Notes under the pieces: model-generated
What the model saw: only the letters and a program-made list of their open reading frames with translations
Told to the model about the DNA's origin: nothing
Databases searched by the model: none
Assembly (NCBI RefSeq): GCF_018476525.1
Contig: NZ_JAHCST010000060.1
Location: forward strand, 1 to 46,726
Origin: Acrocarpospora catenulata
GTDB lineage: Bacteria; Actinomycetota; Actinomycetes; Streptosporangiales; Streptosporangiaceae
Length of the DNA stretch: 46,726 nucleotides
Direction of reading: 5' to 3'
Shown here: one piece after another, positions 40,486 to 46,726 of the stretch
Layout: the number at the start of each line of letters is the position of its first letter
How positions within the stretch are numbered: the first letter of the stretch is position 1
Made by a program: the position numbers and the translations under genes

Positions 40486-41562
40486 ATGCGTAGCCCTTTG
40501 CTGGATGTGGCCGGAGCGGTGGCCGGGCAGGCGCCCGACGAGGCGGTGGCCGCTCATTATGGTGATCTTTATGGGGAGCAGCGGGCGCTGCTGCGGGGTG
40601 CGGCGCTGGTCGACCGGAGTAACCGGGAAGTCGTCCGGGTGTCGGGGGTCGACCGGCTGAGCTGGCTCAACAATCTGAGCTCGCAGAAGCTGGACAATCT
40701 CCCCCCGGGCACGGTCACCCAGTCGCTGATCCTTGACCCGCAGGGGCGGGTCGAACATCACCTCACCCTGGTGGATGACGGTGACGCGGTCTGGATGCAT
40801 GTCGAACCCGGCACCGCCGCGCAGCTCGTGGCGTACCTGGAGAAGATGCGCTTCATGCTTCGGGTTGAGATCGACGATCTCACCGAGGCGTACGCGGTCG
40901 TTTCCGGCGCGCCCAACGGCAAGGTCAGCGCGGCCCCCACGGACAAGGGGGACGTCGCCTTCCCGGAGGGCTCCATCCTGATGGGCGCCGACGTCCTCGT
41001 GCCCCGCGCCGAACTGGCGAACGTCGTCAGCCGGCCTGCCGGCCTCTGGGCGTACGAGGCGCTGCGGATCGAGGCCCACATTCCCCGGCTCGGCTTCGAC
41101 ACCGACCACAAGGCGATTCCGCACGAGGTCGGCTGGATCGACAGCGCCGTGCACCTGTCCAAGGGCTGCTACCGCGGCCAGGAAACGGTGGCCCGGGTGC
41201 ACAACCTCGGCCATCCGCCCCGCCGCCTGGTCTTCCTCCACCTCGACGGCAGCGCCGACACCCTCCCGCCGCACGGAACCCCGGTCACCCTCGGCGTGAG
41301 CAGCCCGGCGGAGGCGGATCCGGCCACCGCGATGGAAGGCGCCACCGAAGGCTCCGCCACGCCCGGCCAGATCGGCTTCATCGGCAGCTCGGCCCGCCAC
41401 TACGAGCTCGGCCCCATCGCCCTGGCCCTGGTCAAGCGCACGGTCCCGGTCGACGCCGAACTGGTGGCGGGCGGCGTGCCGGCCACCCAGGAGGTCATCG
41501 TGCCGCCGGACGCGGGCCGCAATGTCACCATCGATCCCGCGCTGCGCAGAAGGATCAAATAG
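40486..41562 (+). CDS. ygfZ: folate-binding YgfZ/GcvT-like Fe-S cluster assembly protein
   Basis: A 358-residue GcvT-fold protein. SQKLDNLPPGTVTQSLILDP in the first part and the signature KGCYRGQETVARVHNLGHPP near 225-245 define YgfZ/IBA57, which uses a folate to help build or repair certain [4Fe-4S] enzymes. The Cys in KGCYxGQE is present. It starts at ATG 40486, 31 bp after nur, and may share its transcript. Confidence 0.9.
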   Translation: MRSPLLDVAGAVAGQAPDEAVAAHYGDLYGEQRALLRGAALVDRSNREVVRVSGVDRLSWLNNLSSQKLDNLPPGTVTQSLILDPQGRVEHHLTLVDDGDAVWMHVEPGTAAQLVAYLEKMRFMLRVEIDDLTEAYAVVSGAPNGKVSAAPTDKGDVAFPEGSILMGADVLVPRAELANVVSRPAGLWAYEALRIEAHIPRLGFDTDHKAIPHEVGWIDSAVHLSKGCYRGQETVARVHNLGHPPRRLVFLHLDGSADTLPPHGTPVTLGVSSPAEADPATAMEGATEGSATPGQIGFIGSSARHYELGPIALALVKRTVPVDAELVAGGVPATQEVIVPPDAGRNVTIDPALRRRIK

Positions 41563-41570
41563 GCGGCGGG

Positions 41571-41996
41571 TCAGACGTCGAGCACGAGGGTGATGGGGCC
41601 GTCGTTGACGAGGCTGACCTTCATGTCGGCCCCGAACCTGCCGGTCTCGACGTGCGCGCCGAGCGAGCGCAACGCGGCGACGACCGCCTCCACCAGGGGT
41701 TCGGCGACCGGGCCGGGGGCTGCTGCCTGCCAGGTCGGGCGGCGGCCCTTGCGGGTGTCGCCGTAGAGGGTGAACTGGCTGATGACCAGGAGCGGCGCCG
41801 CGATGTCCGAGCAGGACTTCTCGCCGTCCAGGATGCGCAGACCCCAGAGTTTGCCCGCCAGCTTGACGGCTTCGGCCGGCGTGTCGGTGTGGGTGACCCC
41901 GACGAGAACCAGGAGACCGGGGGAGTCGATCGCGCCGACCGTAGCCCCGTCCACCGTCACCGACGCCGAACTCACCCGCTGAACCACCGCACGCAT
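41571..41996 (-). CDS. dtd: D-aminoacyl-tRNA deacylase
   Basis: A 141-residue enzyme that hydrolyses D-amino acids from tRNA. Visible are [17 protein letters not shown] at the start, the active-site block [17 protein letters not shown] near 80-96 and the second motif [11 protein letters not shown] at the C terminus (N-x-G-P-x-T, chiral proofreading pocket). ATG 41996. It is convergent with ygfZ (8-bp gap). Confidence 0.95.
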   Translation of the reverse strand: MRAVVQRVSSASVTVDGATVGAIDSPGLLVLVGVTHTDTPAEAVKLAGKLWGLRILDGEKSCSDIAAPLLVISQFTLYGDTRKGRRPTWQAAAPGPVAEPLVEAVVAALRSLGAHVETGRFGADMKVSLVNDGPITLVLDV

Positions 41997-42076
41997 GGGC
42001 CGGATGATATCCGGCCCAGCGCACTCCCACAGGTTCCCGGGCGTGGGGCCAATTCGGACTCCGTAGACTTTCGGGC

Positions 42077-42994
42077 ATGTCAGAACTGATCGTGGAGGTG
42101 GTCCGCTCCGGCTTCGTCGAGTCGGTGCACCGGGCGCGGATGATCGCCGTGGACGCCGACGGCAGGCCGGTACGGGTACACGGCGAGGTGGACACCCCCT
42201 CCTCCCCAAGGTCCTCCATGAAGCCGCTCCAGGCCCTGGGCATGCTGAGCGCGGGCCTCAGCCTGGAACCCGAACTGCTGGCGCTGGCCTGCGGCAGCCA
42301 CTACGGGGAGGACTTCCACCTCCAGGGGACACGGAAGATCCTGGCCGACGCCGGCCTGGAGGAGTCGGCGCTGCGCTGCCCGGAGGACTTCCCCCACGAC
42401 CGGGCGGTCCAGCAACGGTCCAGAGTGGCGATGAACTGCTCAGGCAAGCACGCCGCCATGCTCGCCACCTGCGCCGCCAACGACTGGCCGCTGGACGACT
42501 ACCGCGACCCGACGCACCCCCTGCAGAAGACGATCAGAGCCGTCGTGGAGGAGTTCACCTCCGAGCGGGTGCCCGCCACCGGCGTGGACGGCTGCGGCGC
42601 GCCCCTGTTCTTCTGCTCGATGACCGGCCTGGCCCGCGCCTTCCGCCGCCTCACCCTGGCCAGTCCCGGCTCCCTGGAGCGCCGCGTGGCCGACGCGGTA
42701 CGCGCCCACCCCGAGTACACCAGCGGCACCGCCAGCCCCGAGACCCGCCTGATGCGCGCCGTGCCCGGCCTGATGGTCAAGGAGGGCGCGGAGGCGTACC
42801 ACGCGCTGGCGCACGAGGACGGCCGGGCGGCGGTCGTCAAGGTCGTGGACGGCGCCTACCGGGCCCGCGTCCCCGTCACGATCGCCGCGCTCCGCGCCCT
42901 GGGCTTCGACGCCCCGGAGCTCGCCGAGCTGGAACGCCCGCCCGTGCTCGGCGGGGGCCTGCCCGTGGGCGAGATCCGGGTCAGAACGTCCTGA
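42077..42994 (+). CDS. L-asparaginase (Rhizobium-type, PF06089)
   Basis: A 305-residue protein of the thermolabile L-asparaginase II family: [39 protein letters not shown] (Ser-Lys of the active site), [19 protein letters not shown] and [20 protein letters not shown]. It is unrelated to the AnsA/AnsB fold and resembles beta-lactamase-like proteins. It hydrolyses asparagine to aspartate and ammonia. ATG 42077. The last 14 bp overlap the convergent DUF2207 gene. Confidence 0.88.
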   Translation: MSELIVEVVRSGFVESVHRARMIAVDADGRPVRVHGEVDTPSSPRSSMKPLQALGMLSAGLSLEPELLALACGSHYGEDFHLQGTRKILADAGLEESALRCPEDFPHDRAVQQRSRVAMNCSGKHAAMLATCAANDWPLDDYRDPTHPLQKTIRAVVEEFTSERVPATGVDGCGAPLFFCSMTGLARAFRRLTLASPGSLERRVADAVRAHPEYTSGTASPETRLMRAVPGLMVKEGAEAYHALAHEDGRAAVVKVVDGAYRARVPVTIAALRALGFDAPELAELERPPVLGGGLPVGEIRVRTS

Positions 42995-44555
42995 ACTGAC
43001 GGGCGGGGGAGATCGCTCCCGAGGTGGTCATGACGAAGGTCCGCATCGAAGCGGCGAACTTGGACAGGTCCCACTCGGCGGGCCCGTGGTACCAGTACAG
43101 GTTGTCGCCCTCGGTGGTGATCGACGCCACCACCCGCGCCCACCGGTCCACGCTGTCGAAGATCACCGCGTACGGCAGGTAGCGGGAGAACAGTTCGGTA
43201 CGTTCGGCGGCGGGTACGTCCCCGACGTCGCCGGAGGCCAGGTACTCCCGGAAGCCCAGGGTGTGCGCGAGCGCGGTGGCCCCGAGCGCGGTCTTGGCGG
43301 GCATGTACTGGCCGCCCACGGTGATCGCCGCACCCGCGATGATCACGGCGAGCCCCAGCAGGCCGTAGGTGGTGAAGAGGGCGAGCGCCACCGTCCCCGC
43401 CAGGCCGAGCACGGTCACCAGGATGCCGAGCACCGTCCACCGCGACCGCACCGCGTCCGGCCGCCGCGCGAACCAGCCCTGCTTGACGACATCCCGGTAG
43501 AGGGCGTCCCTTACCCGTCCGAGACCGGCGCTGAACCCGCCGGCCAGCTGGGAGAGGAGCACCGCGTCCCGCAGGTCGAAGATCGCCTCGTACAGCTCCC
43601 GCTCGTACGGCAGGAGCTCCGCCACCGGCGCCTTCGGCAGCTTCACCAGCAGCCAGTCCGGCGCGTCGTAGGCCTGCCTGGGCTGCTCGTCGACGCGCAG
43701 GTACCCGCGCACCGCCAGGTCCACGACGGTGGCCGTGACGTCGATCACGTCGGCCTGCTCGTCGATGAGGGTGCCGATCTGCCCCGGCCGTACCCCGTCG
43801 GGCGGGGTGAACCTGCCGCCCTCCCGCGCGGCGTGCGACCCGGACTCGGCGCCGATCACCCGGGCGTCCCGGCCGCGCGTCCAGTAGACCAGCCAGAGCC
43901 CGCCGAGCAGCAGCACCAGCAGCAGCACCAGCGACCCGCCGGTGACCACGTCGAGGGTGAACGCGGTGGCCAGCGAGAAACGGTGCTCCAGCAGCGGGGT
44001 GGCGCCGGTGGTCCCGGCGGGGAAGCCGACCACGACGGTGAGCAGCTGACCGGCGGCCAGCCCCTGCTGCTCGAACTCGGCGTACTCGGCGGCCTCGTCC
44101 ATGGCGGCGGCGGTGCAGCCGATGGCGCCGGTCAGGTCCCCGGCGAAGCAGGCCAGGCTGCGCACCTGGGCCGGTCCGGTCACCCGGACGGTGACCGTCT
44201 CCAGCGGCCCCGAGGCGGCGAACCAGCGCAGTTCCTCGCCCCCGGCCACGGGGGTGACCGCGCCGGTCACGTCGTACTCCACGGTCCCGCTGGCGGCGAT
44301 GGTGAGCGTGGTCCCGTCGAAGGTGGCGCCCTTGACGTTGCTGATCCGGTAGACGCGGTCGTTGCTGTCGTCCAGCCGCGCCCGCAGCGGCGGCGTCCTG
44401 GTCACCGCGCCGCCCGCCAGCGTCACCTCCTCGCGCACGTGCAGCACGCCGTCCCGGCCCAGCGTGAGGGTCACGGCGGCGGTGTCCGCGGCGGCCGGGC
44501 GGGCGAAGACCAGCAGAAGTAGCATCGGCCCCAGTAACCGGGCGATTTTCCCCAT
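42981..44555 (-). CDS. DUF2207 family membrane protein
   Basis: A 524-residue protein with a signal peptide (MGKIARLLGPMLLLLVFARP, cleavage near AAADTA). An extracytoplasmic beta domain (VTLTLGRDGVLHVREEVTLA, VYRISNVKGATFDGTTLTIA) is followed by a span (GGSLVLLLVLLLGGLWLVYW), a cytoplasmic domain (VIDVTATVVDLAVRGYLRVD) and two more spans (LGILVTVLGLAGTVALALF; GLLGLAVIIAGAAITVG). This is the arrangement of DUF2207 (YciQ-like) proteins, whose function is unknown. ATG 44555 is divergent from corA. Confidence 0.85.
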   Translation of the reverse strand: MGKIARLLGPMLLLLVFARPAAADTAAVTLTLGRDGVLHVREEVTLAGGAVTRTPPLRARLDDSNDRVYRISNVKGATFDGTTLTIAASGTVEYDVTGAVTPVAGGEELRWFAASGPLETVTVRVTGPAQVRSLACFAGDLTGAIGCTAAAMDEAAEYAEFEQQGLAAGQLLTVVVGFPAGTTGATPLLEHRFSLATAFTLDVVTGGSLVLLLVLLLGGLWLVYWTRGRDARVIGAESGSHAAREGGRFTPPDGVRPGQIGTLIDEQADVIDVTATVVDLAVRGYLRVDEQPRQAYDAPDWLLVKLPKAPVAELLPYERELYEAIFDLRDAVLLSQLAGGFSAGLGRVRDALYRDVVKQGWFARRPDAVRSRWTVLGILVTVLGLAGTVALALFTTYGLLGLAVIIAGAAITVGGQYMPAKTALGATALAHTLGFREYLASGDVGDVPAAERTELFSRYLPYAVIFDSVDRWARVVASITTEGDNLYWYHGPAEWDLSKFAASMRTFVMTTSGAISPARQFRTF

Positions 44556-44591
44556 GGGCCGCCACGATAGCGGCCGGAGTACGCTGAGCGG

Positions 44592-45578
44592 ATGGCGCCG
44601 AGCACCGTCCCCCTGACCCGGCTCTACCGGAATGGGAAGCTGGAGGCCGAGGGCTTCCCCATCGCCGAGATCTCCGACCATCTGGCCGAGCGGGACGCGG
44701 TGGTCTGGTTCGACCTGTGCAGCCCGGACGAGCACGAACTGGACATGATCAGCGAGGAGCTCGGCCTGCACGAGCTGGCCATCCGCAGTGTGCTCACCCC
44801 CAACCAGCGCCCCAAGCTGGACATGTACGACTCGCACATGTTCCTCAACGTGTACGCCACGTTCTTCGACCCCGAAACCGGCGGCCTGGACATGGTCCAG
44901 GGCTCGGCCTTCATCACCTCCAACGCCCTGGTCACCGTCCGCGACTCGGACCGGTTCTCGATCGAGGAGATCGCCCGGCGGTGGGACGCCTCGGCCGGTC
45001 TCGCCGAGCACGGGGTCATGTTCCTGCTGCACGGCCTGCTCGACTACGTGGTGGACAACCAGTTCGACGTGGTGCAGGCCATGGACGAGAAGATCGAGCG
45101 CCTGGAGGACAAGCTCTTCGACGAGCAGGTCCCCGACCAGGCCGAAGTGCGCCGCACCTTCGAGCTGCGCCGGAGCCTGGTCACCTTCCGCCGGGTGGCG
45201 ATGCCGATGCGGGAGATCGTGACCAGCCTGTTCCGGCGCAACGACCTGGTCAGAGACAGCACCCTCGCGCCGTACTTCCAGGATGTGTACGACCACGCGC
45301 TCCGCGTCGCGGAGTGGACGGACTCGCTCCGCGACCTGGTGGGCAACATCCGGGAGGCCCATATGACCATGCAGAACAACCGGATGAACCTGATCATGAA
45401 GCGGGTGACCAGCTGGGCGGCGATCATCGCGGTGCCCACCGCGATCACCGGCTTCTACGGGCAGAACGTGCCCTACCCGGGGGCGCAGCAGATCTGGGGA
45501 TTCTGGGCGTCCACCCTGATCTGGGCGGCCGCCGCGGGCGCGCTCTACTGGCAGTTCCGCAAACGTGACTGGCTGTAA
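44592..45578 (+). CDS. corA: CorA-family divalent metal transporter
   Basis: A 328-residue channel-type transporter for Mg2+ or Co2+. The long cytoplasmic part has VVWFDLCSPDEHELDMISEE, MFLNVYATFFDP and a helical stalk (MDEKIERLEDKLF, RRSLVTFRRVAMPMREIV, MTMQNNRMNLIMKRVTSWAA); two C-terminal spans follow. The canonical GMN pore motif is replaced by YGQN near 289-292 (TGFYGQNVPYPG). Gln at this position occurs in some actinobacterial relatives, as I remember; its ion choice may differ. ATG 44592. Confidence 0.9.
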   Translation: MAPSTVPLTRLYRNGKLEAEGFPIAEISDHLAERDAVVWFDLCSPDEHELDMISEELGLHELAIRSVLTPNQRPKLDMYDSHMFLNVYATFFDPETGGLDMVQGSAFITSNALVTVRDSDRFSIEEIARRWDASAGLAEHGVMFLLHGLLDYVVDNQFDVVQAMDEKIERLEDKLFDEQVPDQAEVRRTFELRRSLVTFRRVAMPMREIVTSLFRRNDLVRDSTLAPYFQDVYDHALRVAEWTDSLRDLVGNIREAHMTMQNNRMNLIMKRVTSWAAIIAVPTAITGFYGQNVPYPGAQQIWGFWASTLIWAAAAGALYWQFRKRDWL

Positions 45579-45595
45579 TCGCTAGACTTCACGGC

Positions 45596-46306
45596 ATGCG
45601 CGCGGCGGGAATTCTGATGGCGGCGATCCTGCTCACCGGCTGCGCGGGCGCCGCCGCCGACGTGCCCGACCCGGCCTGGCCGGTGCCGCCCCCGGAGCGG
45701 CCGGCCGTGGTGATGGTGGTGGGGGACAGCTTCGCGGTGGGCTCCGGGCCCGTCCCGGCCTGGCAGACCTATCCGGCCCTGGCCGCCCGCACCCTCGGCT
45801 GGCAGCTGATCACGGCCGGGGCCAAGGGCATCGGCTTCGTGGCCGACGGCAAGGTGAACCGGAGCTTCCAGCAGTCCTTCGTCCAGGAACTGTCCTGGCG
45901 CCCCGAGCCCGACCTGGTGCTGCTCTCCGGTGGCCACAACGACCGGGGCAGATCCGCCACCAAGGTGCGCGACGCCGCCACCCAGTTGATCCATCGGGTG
46001 CGGCAGCGCTGGCCCCGGGCCAAGCTGGTCGTGGTCGGGCCGATCTGGCTACGCCACCCGCCCAAGGCGGTCTACCGGACCAGGGACGCGATCGCCCGGG
46101 CCGCCTGGCTGGCCGGGGTGCCGTTCCTGGACCCGCTCACCGAGAAATGGGCCGGCGACCGGCTGCTGCTCCCGGACGGCACCCACCCCACCGAGGCGGG
46201 ACACCGGAAACTGGCCGCCTGGCTGGTGAGCACGCTGCGGGCCCGGAGCGTGGTCCCCGAGGTGCCGGAGCCTGCGCCGCTCTACGGGGCCTACCAGGGG
46301 CCGTAG
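45596..46306 (+). CDS. SGNH/GDSL-family hydrolase lipoprotein
   Basis: A 236-residue exported esterase-like protein. The lipobox LLTGC (Cys near 16) predicts a lipoprotein. The SGNH blocks are VVGDSFAVGSG (catalytic Ser), GFVADGKVN, LSGGHNDRGR (Gly/Asn) and LPDGTHPTEAGH (Asp-x-x-His). It is probably an outer-surface carbohydrate or lipid esterase. ATG 45596, 17 bp after corA. The last 16 bp overlap the convergent DUF2516 gene. Confidence 0.85.
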   Translation: MRAAGILMAAILLTGCAGAAADVPDPAWPVPPPERPAVVMVVGDSFAVGSGPVPAWQTYPALAARTLGWQLITAGAKGIGFVADGKVNRSFQQSFVQELSWRPEPDLVLLSGGHNDRGRSATKVRDAATQLIHRVRQRWPRAKLVVVGPIWLRHPPKAVYRTRDAIARAAWLAGVPFLDPLTEKWAGDRLLLPDGTHPTEAGHRKLAAWLVSTLRARSVVPEVPEPAPLYGAYQGP

Positions 46307-46626
46307 GGGCCCTGGCTGCTGCCGCCGCCCCGGTACTCGTTGACGGCCGGCTTCACGTCGGCCAGATAGATGCCGGAGGCGATCACCGAGGCGATGGTGA
46401 AGATGTTCAGCATCGCGAACCCCACGCCGAGGTAGCCGCTGGCCGAGGCGAGGGTGAAGATGGTGGCCAGGCCGGTGAAGACGAGCCAGAGGTTCTTGGA
46501 CAGCTTGCCCGCTGCTGGGAAGGCGCGGGCCGGGGTCCGGATCGCGTGGACCAGCGCCCACACGGACATGCCGAACGCCGCGATGGCCAGGCCCCAGAAG
46601 ATGTAGTCCAGGAGGCTGTAGAGCAT
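46291..46626 (-). CDS. DUF2516 family membrane protein
   Basis: A 111-residue protein with about three spans (YSLLDYIFWGLAIAAFGMSV; LWLVFTGLATIFTLASASGY; MLNIFTIASVIASGIYLADV) and a short Gly/Pro-rich C-terminal tail. DUF2516 is an actinobacterial family of unknown function. ATG 46626 has GGAG at good distance; a GTG at 46632 would overlap that SD. Confidence 0.88.
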   Translation of the reverse strand: MLYSLLDYIFWGLAIAAFGMSVWALVHAIRTPARAFPAAGKLSKNLWLVFTGLATIFTLASASGYLGVGFAMLNIFTIASVIASGIYLADVKPAVNEYRGGGSSQGPYGPW

Positions 46627-46701
46627 GGTCACTCCAGCGTTGTCACGGGCGGGACGCTGTCCAGCCTAATGCGTGGGCGGAAGGCGTACAGCAGCAAGAA
46701 A

Positions 46702-46726
46702 CGGCCCGCGGCGCCGCCGCGGGCCG
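46702..46726. terminator. perfect hairpin at the right window edge
   Basis: CGGCCCGCGGC (46702-46712), loop GCC, and its exact complement (46716-46726) form an 11-bp stem reaching the last base. AAGAAA lies before it. It probably terminates a gene that enters from the right on the minus strand. Confidence 0.7.

Noticed and set aside
1-46726. CRISPR arrays
   Set aside because: No regularly spaced 25-40 bp repeats seen; the 17-bp and 11-bp repeats are directly tandem or operator-like.

Overview
The window is high-GC actinomycete DNA (about 70% G+C over most of its length). The gene complement (mycothiol synthase MshD, a GlnR-type orphan response regulator, MurT/GatD, a Nur-type Fur protein, SseC/DUF1416, an RsLA-like zinc anti-sigma factor, LmeA-like DUF2993) and the gene order fit a spore-forming actinomycete, most likely of the Streptosporangiales; the order from dcd/pit through mshD, glnR, cysA-sseC, murT-gatD, nur, ygfZ and dtd resembles the Streptomyces core chromosome. 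The genus-level placement is inference.

Left part (about 1-14,560): an integrated actinomycete integrative and conjugative element (AICE). Its backbone is one tightly overlapping + strand operon: pra-like activator, two small related proteins, FtsK/TraB-type DNA translocase, two small proteins (one a zinc ribbon), RepSA-type replication initiator, excisionase and tyrosine integrase. A GntR/UTRA repressor (KorSA-like) lies upstream, and I find the same 18-bp operator (CGACAA-N6-TTGTCG) once in front of that repressor and twice in front of pra. An 850-bp IS5-family insertion sequence sits between repressor and operon. The right edge is at or next to a tRNA-Gly(CCC) gene (minus strand, 14,562-14,635), with tandem arm-type repeats just inside. 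No copy of the tRNA 3' end is visible on the left, so the left attachment site is probably outside the window. Distal cargo includes an inositol-monophosphatase/XRE-DUF5919 pair and, at the far left, a visibly lower-GC two-gene unit coding for a DUF262 (ParB-like nuclease fold) protein and a RelA/SpoT-type nucleotidyltransferase. That pair looks like an uncharacterised defence or toxin-type system.

Right part (about 14,640-46,726): ordinary chromosome with several functional groups: dCTP deaminase; a phosphate transporter with its PhoU-like accessory; mshD; a secreted 5'-nucleotidase; glnR preceded by a TTA-containing short upstream ORF; MoaD-like sulfur carrier; LmeA-like protein, ECF sigma factor and anti-sigma factor; thioredoxin, cysteine-containing leader peptide, DUF4395, thiosulfate sulfurtransferase and SseC; and a MarR regulator.

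From 26,114 to 34,798 lies a cluster of unknown function: a polytopic membrane protein, three single-span proteins with extracytoplasmic domains, a membrane-anchored protein that resembles an ATPase lacking a P-loop, and a 1012-residue HerA/VirD4-like ATPase with intact Walker motifs and a cysteine cluster. This looks like an undescribed membrane-associated machine. After it come murT-gatD, a secreted small protein, DsrE, nitrobindin-like, DUF2470, an LRR-like protein, nur, ygfZ, dtd, L-asparaginase, a DUF2207 membrane protein, corA, an SGNH-hydrolase lipoprotein and DUF2516.
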